Origin: AP-15 sp963737145
GTDB lineage: Bacteria; Pseudomonadota; Alphaproteobacteria; ATCC43930; CGMCC-115725
DNA: 64,000 bases
Direction: 5' to 3'
Assembly: GCA_963737145.1 (NCBI GenBank)
Contig: CAVTRO010000007.1
Span: 992,001 to 1,056,000, forward strand
Under the pieces are notes generated by a model. It was not told where the DNA came from. It worked only from the letters and a program-made list of their open reading frames with translations, and made no database searches. The translations under genes were made by a program, and so were the position numbers. Positions 36,012 to 45,989 of this stretch are shown in pieces (positions within the stretch are counted from its first letter, which is position 1; the number at the start of each line of letters is the position of its first letter).

Positions 36012-36044
36012 ACATTACTCCTGCTGAGGCGGAGGGAAGGCAGC

Positions 36045-38141
36045 TTAGCCATCCGGGTGGAAGTGGTCATAAATCTTTTTGGCGACAGTTTTGCTTATGC
36101 CGGACACGCGTTCGAGTTCCCCGAGCCCGGCCCGGGCAACCGCACGCGCCGAGCCGAAATGGTGCAGCAGCGCCTGCTTACGGCGAGCGCCGATTCCGTC
36201 GATCTCATCGAGCGGCGAGCGCCCCAGGGCCTTCGTTCGCTTGGCGCGGTGTGTTGAGATGGCAAACCGGTGAGCTTCGTCGCGTAGGCGTTGCAGGAAA
36301 TAGAGAACGGGGTCGCGCCGGTCGAGCGAGAACGGCGCGCGCCCCGGCACAAAGAAGTGCTCCCGCCCGGCATTGCGGTCCGGCCCCTTCGCGATCCCGA
36401 CGATTGCGAGATCGGCGATATCGAGCTCTTCGAGAACGCCGCGGGCAATATTCAGTTGCCCCTGGCCGCCGTCGATCAGGATCAAATCGGGCCAGGTGCC
36501 CCGGTCGCGTTCCGGATCTTCTTTGACGGCGCGTGCGAAACGGCGCAGGAGGACTTCGCGCATCATCGCATAATCATCGCCGCCCGGGTTGCCGTTGTGA
36601 GGGGAATGTAGAGGATCCGTCGCTTGCCGGCCGCGGATCGTGAATTTGCGGTAGGCGTTTTTGACGAGCCCCTCGGAACCCGCAACAATCATCGCGCCGA
36701 CCGCATTGGTACCTTGGATATGGCTGTTGTCGTAAACCTCCACGCGGTGCAGCGGCCTATCGATGCCAAACACGGCTGCGACACCGTCGAGCAACTGACG
36801 CTGGGAGGCGCTCTCCGCAAGGCGACGGCCGAGCGCCTCACGCGCGGTTGCGACTATGCGGTCGATCAGCCGCTTTTTGTCGCCGCGCTGAGGTACCGCG
36901 AGGCCAACCCTCGGGCTGCCGAGTGACAGCGCCTCTTCGACCAGATCCTGCTCGACCAGCCGATGACTTAATAATACGAGAGGCGGTTTCGCGCGATTAT
37001 CATAAAATTGCCCGACGAACGAGGTCAGCACCTCCTCGACGGAGAGCTGCCGGTCATGGCTTGGGAAGTACGCCCGATTGCCCCAATTCTGCCCGCCGCG
37101 AAAGAAAAAGACCTGAATGCAGGTCTGCCCGCCCTCCTGATGGCCGGCGATAACGTCGGCATCGACGACACCCGCAACATGGATGTCTTGGTGACCTTGG
37201 ACCAGCGACAGCGCGCGGATCCGGTCGCGAAGCAATGCCGCGGCCTCGAAATCCAGCGCGTTCGCAGCCTCTTCCATCTCAGCGGCGAGCCGTTGCTGAA
37301 CATCGTCGCTCCTGCCCGACAGAAAGGTGTTCGCCTGCTCGATGAGCGCCGCGTAATCCTCGCGGGCGATGTAACCGACGCAAGGAGCGCTGCAGCGCTT
37401 GATCTGGTACAGCAGGCAGGGGCGGGTGCGGATGGCAAAGACGCTGTCGCTGCACGACCGCAGCAGGAACGCCTTTTGCAGGGTCACCAGGGTGCGATTG
37501 ACCGACCCGGCGGAGGCGAAGGGACCGAAATAGCTGCCTTCCTTGGTCCGCGCGCCACGGAATTTCGTGAGCTGCGGAAAGTCATGACCGGCGGTGAGAT
37601 GGATAAACGGGAACGACTTGTCGTCCCGCAACAGGACATTGTAGCGGGGCATCAGCCGCTTGATCAGATTGCATTCGAGCAGCAGCGCTTCCGCCTCGGT
37701 GTGGGTAACCACGATCTCCATCGCGGCAGTCTCGGCAATCATGCGGCGCAGCCGGTTCGACAAGCCGGCCGGATGCGCATAATTCTGCACTCGGCTCTTC
37801 AGGCTGCGCGCCTTCCCCACATAGAGCGCGTCACCCCGGCGATCGACCATCCGGTATACACCCGGACTGGCCGGCATGCTCCTCAACGCCTCGCGAATCC
37901 TGGCGACGCCGGCCGCGATCCCGGTACCAGCCGGCTGGGCCGCGGTGGGATCCGGAGGCTCGGCATCGGTCACCGGATCGCTCTCGGAAAGCCGGTGCTC
38001 GGCGACGCCGCCTGGAGCCCGCCGGAGGTCGGTCAGCGAGGGCACGCTGCGGCCCCGCCGCGTCCTAACCGGCGTCCCGATTGCCGTCACGTTCTCGTCC
38101 GTCGTTTCCGTCACCGTCTCGTCAACTGATTGAGGAGACAC
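36045..38141 (-). CDS. uvrC: Excinuclease ABC subunit C
   Basis: About 698 residues from a GTG at 38141. The first 80 residues are a non-conserved, Pro/Thr-rich extension, so the true start may be further in. The GIY-YIG domain begins at SPGVYRMVDRRGDALYVGKA, followed by a UvrB-interacting segment (AAEMEEAANALDFEAAALLR), the RNase H-like nuclease domain (DNSHIQGTNAVGAM, LILIDGGQGQLN) and a C-terminal helix-hairpin-helix pair. It makes both incisions in nucleotide-excision repair. uvrB is only 1 kb upstream on the same strand. Confidence 0.94.
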   Translation of the reverse strand: MSPQSVDETVTETTDENVTAIGTPVRTRRGRSVPSLTDLRRAPGGVAEHRLSESDPVTDAEPPDPTAAQPAGTGIAAGVARIREALRSMPASPGVYRMVDRRGDALYVGKARSLKSRVQNYAHPAGLSNRLRRMIAETAAMEIVVTHTEAEALLLECNLIKRLMPRYNVLLRDDKSFPFIHLTAGHDFPQLTKFRGARTKEGSYFGPFASAGSVNRTLVTLQKAFLLRSCSDSVFAIRTRPCLLYQIKRCSAPCVGYIAREDYAALIEQANTFLSGRSDDVQQRLAAEMEEAANALDFEAAALLRDRIRALSLVQGHQDIHVAGVVDADVIAGHQEGGQTCIQVFFFRGGQNWGNRAYFPSHDRQLSVEEVLTSFVGQFYDNRAKPPLVLLSHRLVEQDLVEEALSLGSPRVGLAVPQRGDKKRLIDRIVATAREALGRRLAESASQRQLLDGVAAVFGIDRPLHRVEVYDNSHIQGTNAVGAMIVAGSEGLVKNAYRKFTIRGRQATDPLHSPHNGNPGGDDYAMMREVLLRRFARAVKEDPERDRGTWPDLILIDGGQGQLNIARGVLEELDIADLAIVGIAKGPDRNAGREHFFVPGRAPFSLDRRDPVLYFLQRLRDEAHRFAISTHRAKRTKALGRSPLDEIDGIGARRKQALLHHFGSARAVARAGLGELERVSGISKTVAKKIYDHFHPDG

Positions 38142-38423
38142 GCTGATTCCGGGTATCCACGAAATCGGTGGATAACTCTGTTGAAAACTTGGGGCGAGCA
38201 AACCCGAATTGTAGGCATCCCGGGCGTTTGTGACATTTGATTAAATTTTGGGCAAACGGTTAGAGACTTGATACGACTGGGGTTCTGTCCGAATTGGTTA
38301 ATGTTCATGACAGTATGTAACAATCTGCTCGTTCCGCCCGCTGTGGAATCCCGGCAGCTTCGCCTGTGAACAAATCCGCGCCACATCGTCCGCCCCCACC
38401 TTTTTCCGCCCCGGCAGGCTGAT

Positions 38424-39251
38424 TTACTCGATCGGCAACTGCCGTTGCGGTTGCGCCCAACCGAGGTGCTGTCCGCCATCGAGTGCGATCATCTGACCCG
38501 TCATCGCCGGCGCCGCTAAGATAAAGCGCATTGCTGCCGCGATCTCTTCGGGACCGGTCCCGCGGCGCAACGGCATCAGTTCGCATTGTCGGGCGAACTG
38601 GTCTGCCGTCTGGCGCGGGCTCGGTAACGTCGGACCGGGACCGACGCCGTTCACCCGGATGCGCGGCGCCAGCGCGAGCGCCATGGTCTGCGTTAACGTC
38701 CACAATCCCGCTTTCGCCAAGGTGTAGGACACGAAATAGGGTGTAAGCGACCACACCCGCTGGTCCAAGAGGTTGACGATTACACCGCCAGCATGTGCCG
38801 GCAGCCGGGCCGCGAAATTTTGAATAAGAACGAACGGGGCGCGCAGGTTCACCGCGATATGCGAATCCCAGCTCTTGCGCGTCACTGTCTCGACCGTGTC
38901 GTTGGCGAAGACTGCGGCGTTGTTGATCAGGCAGCCGATCGGCCCGAGCTCGCGCTCGGCCTGCGGAAGCAGCATGGAAACGGCTGCCTCATCGGCGAGA
39001 TCGGCGGCAAGCGCAACCGCCGCGCCGCCTTTGCTTCGAATCAGCTCGGCTAGCTTTTCGGCTGCGTCGCGCGAGCCGTGAAAGTGAACCGCAACAGCGA
39101 AACCGTCCTCGGCAAGCGCGAGCGAGAGCGCGCGGCCGATCCGCTGTGCGCCGCCGGTTACCAGGGCCGCGCGCGGAATCGGCGGAACCGGCAGCGCCCC
39201 GGTCGGCTGGTTGCCGGGCTCGGCATCACCGAGAGCATCACCGACGGGCAC
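38424..39251 (-). CDS. SDR-family oxidoreductase, FolM/pteridine-reductase-like
   Basis: 275 residues from a GTG at 39251 that follows AAGGA and overlaps the uvrB end by 14 bases. It shows TGGAQRIGRALSLALAEDG, an Arg-bearing cofactor loop favouring NADPH, NNAAVFANDT, NLLDQRVWSLTPYFVSYTLA with the YxxxK pair in YTLAK, and GGQHLGW near the end. The TGGAQRIG start and DQR-type motif are typical of the FolM/pteridine reductase group, which reduces dihydromonapterin or dihydrofolate. It lies between uvrB and uvrC, a common neighbourhood in alphaproteobacteria. Confidence 0.85.
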   Translation of the reverse strand: MPVGDALGDAEPGNQPTGALPVPPIPRAALVTGGAQRIGRALSLALAEDGFAVAVHFHGSRDAAEKLAELIRSKGGAAVALAADLADEAAVSMLLPQAERELGPIGCLINNAAVFANDTVETVTRKSWDSHIAVNLRAPFVLIQNFAARLPAHAGGVIVNLLDQRVWSLTPYFVSYTLAKAGLWTLTQTMALALAPRIRVNGVGPGPTLPSPRQTADQFARQCELMPLRRGTGPEEIAAAMRFILAAPAMTGQMIALDGGQHLGWAQPQRQLPIE

Positions 39252-41442
39252 GGCGTTCCTTACGAGCTCGCATCTTCGCGCGGACCACGTCGCGCGCCGA
39301 GATCCCGGCGCGCCCCGCGATCGAGCGGCCCCGCTGTCCCTGGCCGCGTGGGGATCCGGCTCCGTTCGGTGCCGCAACCGAGAGGCCGAGATCGGCCTGC
39401 TCGAGGCGGCGGATCTCGTCGCGCAACCGGGCCGCCTCCTCGAATTCCAAATCGGCGGCCGCCTCGCGCATGCGCTTTTCGAGATCCGCAATCACCGTCT
39501 TCAGATCGGCCCCCTGGTAATGCGCCGCTTCGCCCTCCGCCAGCCCAAAGGTCACGTGATCGCGCTCATAGACGCTTTCGAGGATATCGGAGATGCCGCG
39601 GCGCACGCTTTCGGGTGTGATGCCGTGTGCGGCATTGTAGGCCTGCTGCTTTTCGCGCCGGCGGTTGGTCTCGTCGATCGCCGCCTTGAGACTGTCCGTC
39701 ATTCGGTCGGCATAGAGGATCGCGCGGCCGTCGATGTGGCGAGCAGCCCGGCCGATTGTCTGTATCAACGACGTGCGCGAGCGCAGATAGCCCTCCTTGT
39801 CGGCGTCGAGCACGGCCATCAACGCACATTCCGGGATGTCGAGCCCCTCCCGCAGCAGGTTGATCCCGATCAGGACGTCGAACATGCCGAGGCGAAGATC
39901 GCGGATGATCTCAATGCGCTCGATCGTGTCGATATCGGAATGCATATAGCGCACGCGCAGCCCGGCCTCATGCAGGTATTCGGTCAGCGCCTCCGCCATC
40001 TTCTTGGTCAATGTCGTGACCATGACGCGGTGCCCGCGCAAGGCCGCCTCGCGGCATTCCGCCATCAAATCATCGACCTGGTTGTCGACCGGCCGGATGA
40101 TGCAGGGCGGGTCGACAAGACCGGTGGGCCGCACGATCTGCTCGACAAAAGCGCCGCCGGTACGCCGCATCTCCCAAGGGCCGGGGGTGGCCGACACAAA
40201 GACCGTCTGGCCGCGCAGCCCGTCCCATTCCTCGAATTTGAGCGGCCGGTTGTCGGTGCAGGACGGCAATCGGAAACCGTATTCGGCAAGACACGTCTTG
40301 CGCGTCCAGTCGCCGCCAAACATGCCGCCGAGCTGCGGCACTGTGACGTGCGACTCGTCGACGAAGACGAGTGCGTCGCGCGGCATGTACTCGAAGAAGG
40401 TCGGCGGCGGCTCGCCTGACTTGCGACCGGTCAGATAACGGGAATAGTTCTCGATCCCGGCGCAGCTGCCGGTCGCCTCGATCATCTCGACGTCATAGGT
40501 CGTGCGCTGCTCGAGCCGCTGCGCCTCCAGCAATTTCCCTTCCGTGTGCAGTTCGGCCAGGCGGATCTTGAGGTCGCGCTTGATCTGCTCGATTGCCTGC
40601 AACAGGGTTGGCCGCGGCGTCACGTAATGACTGTTGGCGTAGATCTTGACCGAGTGCAACGAAGCGGTCTTCTCGCCGGTCAGCGGATCGATCTCGTGGA
40701 TCGCCTCGATCTCGTCGCCGAACAGCGAGATCCGCCAGGCGCGATCCTCGTAATGCGCCGGAAACAATTCAATCGTGTCGCCGCGCACCCGGAACGAGCC
40801 GCGGAAAAAATTGTGGTCGTTGCGGCGGTACTGCAATTCCACGAAACGGGCGAGCAGTTGCGTGCGGTTGATGCGGTCGCCCTTGGCGAGCGATAGCGTC
40901 ATCTGCGAATAGGTCTCGACCGAGCCGATGCCGTAAATGCAGGAGACCGAGGCGACGACGACGACATCGCGCCGTTCGAGGATCGCCCGCGTCGCGGAGT
41001 GGCGCATCCGGTCGATCTGCTCGTTCAGGGACGATTCCTTCTCGACATAGGTGTCAGTGCGCGGAACATAGGCCTCGGGCTGGTAATAGTCGTAATAAGA
41101 GACGAAATATTCGACTGCGTTTTCCGGGAAGAAGCTCTTCATTTCGCCATAGAGCTGCGCGGCAAGGGTTTTGTTCGGAGCGAGGATGATTGCCGGGCGC
41201 TGGATGCGTTGAATGACATGCGCCATCGTAAAGGTTTTGCCCGAGCCGGTGACGCCTAGCAGCACCTGGTCGCGCTCACCGGCTTCGATTCCGTCGCACA
41301 ATTCCTCGATGGCCTGCGGCTGGTCGCCAGCCGGCTCGAATTCGGAACTGATCGCGAACGGCCTGCCGATATCGCTCTGCGGCCGCTCGGCCGCCATCAG
41401 CGGCAGCATCGTGATCAAGTCTAGCGTGTCAGCCGATTTCAT
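39238..41442 (-). CDS. uvrB: Excinuclease ABC subunit B
   Basis: 734 residues. Conserved segments in order: FEPAGDQPQAIEELCDGIE, Walker A LLGVTGSGKTFTMAHVI, the beta-hairpin region SYYDYYQPEAYVPRTDTY, DESHVTVPQLGGMF, GLRGQTVFVSATPGPWEMRR, and the C-terminal UvrC-binding helices ending EFEEAARLRDEIRRLEQ. It verifies DNA damage delivered by UvrA and recruits UvrC. The ATG at 41442 is preferred over 41574, leaving a short normal N-terminus. The C-terminus carries an extra basic Arg-rich tail. Confidence 0.96.
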   Translation of the reverse strand: MKSADTLDLITMLPLMAAERPQSDIGRPFAISSEFEPAGDQPQAIEELCDGIEAGERDQVLLGVTGSGKTFTMAHVIQRIQRPAIILAPNKTLAAQLYGEMKSFFPENAVEYFVSYYDYYQPEAYVPRTDTYVEKESSLNEQIDRMRHSATRAILERRDVVVVASVSCIYGIGSVETYSQMTLSLAKGDRINRTQLLARFVELQYRRNDHNFFRGSFRVRGDTIELFPAHYEDRAWRISLFGDEIEAIHEIDPLTGEKTASLHSVKIYANSHYVTPRPTLLQAIEQIKRDLKIRLAELHTEGKLLEAQRLEQRTTYDVEMIEATGSCAGIENYSRYLTGRKSGEPPPTFFEYMPRDALVFVDESHVTVPQLGGMFGGDWTRKTCLAEYGFRLPSCTDNRPLKFEEWDGLRGQTVFVSATPGPWEMRRTGGAFVEQIVRPTGLVDPPCIIRPVDNQVDDLMAECREAALRGHRVMVTTLTKKMAEALTEYLHEAGLRVRYMHSDIDTIERIEIIRDLRLGMFDVLIGINLLREGLDIPECALMAVLDADKEGYLRSRTSLIQTIGRAARHIDGRAILYADRMTDSLKAAIDETNRRREKQQAYNAAHGITPESVRRGISDILESVYERDHVTFGLAEGEAAHYQGADLKTVIADLEKRMREAAADLEFEEAARLRDEIRRLEQADLGLSVAAPNGAGSPRGQGQRGRSIAGRAGISARDVVRAKMRARKERRARR

Positions 41443-42062
41443 GCCGGGGTCCCGGTAGCGGCACCATCCATCGTATATAGGAAAGGCCCGCCAATCGGGA
41501 GAGGAAGGAATTTTATCAGCGCCCCAAGCTCCTCGCCGCAGCCGGTGGACAATTCGCACACAACCCTCGGCCACAATGCCGTGAGATGATGAGTCAAAAT
41601 CAAAGAGCGAATCGGACCAAGAAGCGAGCGCAATGCGAACGTTAATGCCCAGTATCAGCCAGAATCAGCGCCAATAACAGCGAGCCTTTTGCTGTTATTG
41701 TAGTGCCATGATCGTTAGAAACCGAGCGTTCCTGCGGGTGACGCAAGGGCTCGTCGCTGTTTCGCCTTTGGGGCTATCAGCGAATACGTCGGGCCCTGCA
41801 ACACTTCGGCGGCGGGCCGAGGCCGTCACAAGCGGTAGGATGGGTTGAGCGTCGCGAAACCCATCATAACAACCTGGGCGATGGGTTTCGCTTCCGCTCT
41901 ACCATCCTACAAGACTGGCCTTTGCGGACCATTCAGTATCGACGTTTCCCGGGCTTTACGCGGCGTTAAGCATGTACATACAGGGTGTCTTGCCAGAGAA
42001 CGTGGGACGACATGCGCGCGCACGACGCAGGACAACCAGAAGCTATTTTCCGAGACAGGGTT
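41443..42062. other. Intergenic region upstream of uvrB, with repeats
   Basis: 620 bases between divergent genes. It holds the family E palindrome at 41835-41910 and an AACAGCGAGCCTTTTGCTGTT dyad near 41676-41697. I looked for the alphaproteobacterial LexA box (GTTC-N7-GTTC) before uvrB and did not see a clear match. No gene is supported in 41443-42062. Confidence 0.5.
41835..41910. repeat. Palindromic repeat, family E (GTAGGATGGGT type)
   Basis: GTAGGATGGGTTGAGCG...CGAAACCCATC faces GATGGGTTTCGCTTCCGCTC...ACCATCCTAC. The nested arms form a long imperfect hairpin. Copies of this GTAGGATGGG/CCATCCTAC element are widespread in proteobacterial genomes. Confidence 0.75.
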
Positions 42063-42389
42063 ATGCTGGTCGAGATTTATAAATCCATCCGCGACAGACC
42101 GATTTACGATGCCGCGCGCTATGCTTGGAGAGCAAATCTGCGCAGAGCAAAGAACGTCGACTATGTATTGGCCGTCTACAATGGAGAGATAGTCGGGGCG
42201 TTCACGCCAACGGAGTGGCTTTCTGCAATACCCGCCAATTTCCCCGATTTCCCCGACACGCCGCCGGGGCGAATCGGCTTTCGTGGGGACGAGGCTCCTG
42301 CAGAAATCCAGACCCGATATCTTCGCAAACGTGCCCCGGCTAAGAAACGTGGAGACCAGAGGGAATTCCACTACTACGGGGGCGGTTGA
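42063..42389 (+). CDS. Conserved hypothetical protein
   Basis: 108 residues from the ATG at 42063, with an upstream ATG at 42012 also possible. The body reads LVEIYKSIRDRPIYDAARYA, then DYVLAVYNGEIVGAFTPTEW, IGFRGDEAPAEIQTRYLRKR and a basic end. The alternating pattern, an entry helix then strands with VLAVYNGEIVGAF, looks like a real small alpha/beta protein seen as a stand-alone gene in diverse bacteria. I do not recognise a named family and assign no function. No partner gene is close. Confidence 0.6.
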   Translation: MLVEIYKSIRDRPIYDAARYAWRANLRRAKNVDYVLAVYNGEIVGAFTPTEWLSAIPANFPDFPDTPPGRIGFRGDEAPAEIQTRYLRKRAPAKKRGDQREFHYYGGG

Positions 42390-42516
42390 TTAGGATCAGG
42401 CCTCCTCGCCCGCGAACCGTTAACCTCAGTCACTTCCGCGAGCTCGATCAACTTCACAAAAGGCGGGTTCCGCACTAGGCTGGCGCGTTTGTTCGATTTC
42501 CGATTACGGTTGTGTC

Positions 42517-43722
42517 ATGTCCCTTCTCGCCGACCGTCTCGCCCGCGTGAAACCGTCGCCGACGATGGCGATGACCGCGCTCGCCACGGAATTGAAGGCG
42601 GCTGGGCGTGATATCGTCAGCCTGTCGGTCGGCGAGCCCGATTTCGACACCCCGCCTAATATCCAGGAGGCGGCGATCGCGGCGATGCGGCGGGGCGAAA
42701 CGCGCTACACCACGTTTGACGGCACGATCGAACTAAAGCGCGCGGTCTGCGGCAAATTCAAACGCGAGAACGGGCTCGATTACGAGCCGTCGCAGATCAC
42801 GATCAGCGCCGGCGGCAAGCAGGTGCTGTACAATGCGATGGTCGCCACGATCAATCCCGGGGACGAGGTCGTCATTCCGGCGCCGTTTTGGGTGTCCTAC
42901 CCGGAGATGGTTCTGCTGTGCGATGGCACTCCCGTGCCGGTGCCATGCCCGCAGAACAATGGCTTCAAATTGCGGCCGGAGGATCTCGACGCGGCGATCA
43001 CGCCGCACACCAAATGGCTGATCCTGAACTCGCCTTCGAACCCGACCGGGGCCGCTTACACCGAGGCGGAATTGGAGGGTGTTGCCGAGGTTCTGCTGCG
43101 TCACCCGCAGGTCTGGGTGATGACCGACGACATGTATGAGCACCTCGTCTACGACGATTTCGAATATCGGACGATTGCCCAGGTCGAGCCGCGTCTCTAC
43201 GACCGAACCTTGACCGTGAACGGCGTCTCCAAGGCCTATTGCATGACCGGCTGGCGGATCGGGTATGGCGGCGGTCCCAAAGCACTGATCAAAGCGATGG
43301 GCGCGATCCAGTCCAACTCGACCGCGAACCCGTGCTCGATCAGCCAGGCGGCGGCGGTCGAGGCGCTGACGGGCCCGCAGGATTTCATCCCGGTCCATAA
43401 CCGCAGCTTCAAGGAGCGCCGGGATCTCGTCGTGGATATGCTGAACCGCATCCCGGGTCTGTTCTGCCCGCGGCCCGAGGGGGCATTCTACGTCTATCCA
43501 TCCTGCGCCGGCGTGATCGGCAAACGAACCCCGGCCGGCCAGGCGATTACCAATGACGAGGATTTCGTCCGCTATCTGTTGGAGGAAACCGGCGTTGCAG
43601 TCGTGCACGGCGCAGCCTTCGGATTGTCGCCGCATTTCCGAATTTCGTACGCAACCTCGACCGAGGTGCTGCGCGACGCCTGCCGGCGCATCGACCGCGC
43701 CTGCCGCGCGCTGACGGCCTAG
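42517..43722 (+). CDS. aspC: Aspartate aminotransferase (class I PLP-dependent)
   Basis: 401 residues, subgroup Ib as in Rhizobium and Thermus. Key residues: LSVGEPDFDTPPNI, YEPSQITISAGGKQVLYNAM, NSPSNPTGAAYTEAEL, the PLP Lys in VNGVSKAYCMTGWRIGYG (SKxxxMTGWRxG) and the substrate Arg in FRISYATS. It exchanges amino groups between aspartate and 2-oxoglutarate and, in this subgroup, may also use prephenate. Start: ATG at 42517. Confidence 0.93.
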   Translation: MSLLADRLARVKPSPTMAMTALATELKAAGRDIVSLSVGEPDFDTPPNIQEAAIAAMRRGETRYTTFDGTIELKRAVCGKFKRENGLDYEPSQITISAGGKQVLYNAMVATINPGDEVVIPAPFWVSYPEMVLLCDGTPVPVPCPQNNGFKLRPEDLDAAITPHTKWLILNSPSNPTGAAYTEAELEGVAEVLLRHPQVWVMTDDMYEHLVYDDFEYRTIAQVEPRLYDRTLTVNGVSKAYCMTGWRIGYGGGPKALIKAMGAIQSNSTANPCSISQAAAVEALTGPQDFIPVHNRSFKERRDLVVDMLNRIPGLFCPRPEGAFYVYPSCAGVIGKRTPAGQAITNDEDFVRYLLEETGVAVVHGAAFGLSPHFRISYATSTEVLRDACRRIDRACRALTA

Positions 43723-43880
43723 GTGAGGGCTGCCGAACCGCCGCGACCGGCGGGGTCGGACCGCGCGAAATTTCGATTGCCATCCTGCCGGCCGGCGCGC
43801 AACTTCGAGAACAGATAACGGCGCCGCCGGGCCCGGGGTCGCGATGTTCGGCGGCAGCTCTCAGGATGATGGAGGCGCCA

Positions 43881-45911
43881 ATGGCGAATACCAGTGAAGC
43901 TCCCCGTTGTGCGGCGCTGATCGGTCCGTATCTTTCGGGCAAGACCACCCTGCTCGAAGCCTTGCTGCATGCCAGCGGCAGCACCAGCCGGCGCGGCAGT
44001 GTGCGCGACGGCAACTCGGTTGGGGATCATTCGCCGGAAGCGCGCGCCCGGCAGATGTCGACGGAGCTCAACGTCGCCGGTGCGAGCTTTCTCGGTGACC
44101 GCTGGACGATCCTCGACTGCCCGGGCTCGGTCGAGCTGCTTTATGAGGCGCAGGGGGCGTTGCTGGTCAGCGACGTTGCCGTCGTCGTTGTCGAGCCGGA
44201 GGTCGAGCGCGCCCTGACGATCAGCGCTCTCTTGCGGTTTCTCGACCGGCACAAGATCCCGCACATGATCTTCATCAACAAGATGGACAACGCGAACGCG
44301 CGGGTGCGCGATCTGCTGGCGGCCTTGCAATCGGTCTCCGAGCGTCCACTGGTGCTGCGCCAGGTGCCACTGCGCGGGCCGGATGGCGAGATCACCGGCT
44401 ATGTCGACCTGGTAAGCGAGCGCGCCTATCGTTACCGGCCGGGCCAGCCCTCGGACCTGATGCCGCTGCCCGACAATTTCTGGGAGCAGGAGGGCGCAAC
44501 GCGCACCGGGCTGATCGAGAAGCTCGCCGATTTCGACGACACGTTGCTTGAGCAATTGCTCGAAGAGGTCGAGCCGCCCAAGGAGGAGATTTACAAGCAC
44601 CTGACCCGCACCCTGAGGGGCGCGCAAGTCGTGCCGGTGTTTCTCGGCTCGGGGCACGCGGATTTTGGAATACGACGACTGTGGAAGGCGCTCCGCCATG
44701 AGGCGCCGACGCCGCAGGAGACCGCAGAACGGCTGGGGATCGCTCCGGAAGGCGAGCCCCTAGCGCAGGTTTTCAAGACCTATCACTTGCCGCACACCGG
44801 CAAGCTGTCATTGGTTCGCGTCTGGCGCGGCACGATCTCCGAGGGGATGGTGCTGAACGGCAGCCGTGTCGCCGGCGTTTTGCGCCTGGTCGGCGCTCAG
44901 CAGGAGAAGGTTCCCGCCGCTCAGGCCGGCGAAGTCGTCGGGCTGACGCGAATGGAGGAGATCGCTACCGGCACCGTCCTGACCCCGTCCGGCAAGGCAA
45001 CCCCATTGCTGCAGCCGGAACGGCCGCAGCCGGTTTACGGGCTCGCGATCACCTCCGAGCGGCGTCAGGACGACGTCAAGCTGACCGGCGCGATCGGCAA
45101 GCTGATCGAGGAGGACCCCACTCTGGAGCTCGAGCAGAATGCCGATACCCAGGAAATGGTGCTGTGGGGCCAGGGCGACATTCATCTGCAGATCGCGATG
45201 GACCGCCTGCGCACCCGCCACAATTTGGCGGTCAACGGCAGGCGCGCCGCAGTCCCTTACAAGGAGACGATCCGGCGCGGCACGCAGCAGCATTCCCGCT
45301 TCAAGCGTCAGAGCGGCGGGCACGGACAGTTTGCCGACGTCACGATCGAGGTGAAGCCACTGCCGCGCGGCTCGGGGTTCACCTTCACCGACAGCGTCGT
45401 CGGCGGCGCCATTCCGCGCAATTACATCCCGGCGGTCGAAGAAGGGGTGATCGAAGCACTCCGCCATGGACCCATGGGGTTTCCGGTCATCGATGCCGCG
45501 GTCAATCTGATTACCGGCCAATTCCATGCGGTTGACAGCTCGGACCAGGCGTTCAAGACGGCGGGTCGGCAGGCGGTCCAAGAAGCCTTGCCGAAATGCG
45601 AGCCGATCCTGCTCGAGCCGATCGACTCGGTTGAGATATCGGTGCCGAACGCGTTCACCGCCCGGGTTCAGCGACTGGTCTCGGGGCGGCGCGGCCAGAT
45701 CCTCGGCTACGACGCCAAGCAAGACTGGCCCGGCTGGGACGTGGTCAGCGCGCATCTGCCGCAAAGCGAGTTGCACGACCTGATCGTCGAGCTGCGGTCG
45801 CTGACGATGGGCGTCGGCAGCTTCGCGCATCAGTTCGACCATATGCAGGAGCTGACCGGCAGACCGGCGGAGAAGGTCCTTGCCTCGCGCACGGCCGACG
45901 CAGCGCAATAG
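43881..45911 (+). CDS. EF-G-like translational GTPase paralogue with variant G3 motif
   Basis: 676 residues from the ATG at 43881 with GGAGG seven bases upstream. G1 reads LIGPYLSGKTTLLEALL and G4 is INKMDNANARV. G3 reads ILDCPGSVELL instead of the canonical DTPGH, so the His that activates water in EF-G is Ser here. Domains II-V follow in EF-G order, with the domain IV segment QSGGHGQFADVTIEVKPL and the DQAFKTAGRQAV stretch. The canonical fusA is not in the window. Known clades of EF-G paralogues act in ribosome recycling, stress or antibiotic tolerance; which of these applies is unknown. It is followed by msrP with about 80 bases between. Confidence 0.85.
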   Translation: MANTSEAPRCAALIGPYLSGKTTLLEALLHASGSTSRRGSVRDGNSVGDHSPEARARQMSTELNVAGASFLGDRWTILDCPGSVELLYEAQGALLVSDVAVVVVEPEVERALTISALLRFLDRHKIPHMIFINKMDNANARVRDLLAALQSVSERPLVLRQVPLRGPDGEITGYVDLVSERAYRYRPGQPSDLMPLPDNFWEQEGATRTGLIEKLADFDDTLLEQLLEEVEPPKEEIYKHLTRTLRGAQVVPVFLGSGHADFGIRRLWKALRHEAPTPQETAERLGIAPEGEPLAQVFKTYHLPHTGKLSLVRVWRGTISEGMVLNGSRVAGVLRLVGAQQEKVPAAQAGEVVGLTRMEEIATGTVLTPSGKATPLLQPERPQPVYGLAITSERRQDDVKLTGAIGKLIEEDPTLELEQNADTQEMVLWGQGDIHLQIAMDRLRTRHNLAVNGRRAAVPYKETIRRGTQQHSRFKRQSGGHGQFADVTIEVKPLPRGSGFTFTDSVVGGAIPRNYIPAVEEGVIEALRHGPMGFPVIDAAVNLITGQFHAVDSSDQAFKTAGRQAVQEALPKCEPILLEPIDSVEISVPNAFTARVQRLVSGRRGQILGYDAKQDWPGWDVVSAHLPQSELHDLIVELRSLTMGVGSFAHQFDHMQELTGRPAEKVLASRTADAAQ

Positions 45912-45989
45912 GGTCGATCGCGAAAGCGTGACTTGGCGCCGCCGGCTCCCGGTCCAACTTCTGTGTCGCAACGGAAGCGAGGTGTGGTC

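Noticed and set aside
38202..38423. LexA (SOS) box upstream of uvrC
   Set aside because: A GTTC at 38281 and another near 38303 are not in the GTTC-N7-GTTC spacing, so SOS control is not supported by sequence.
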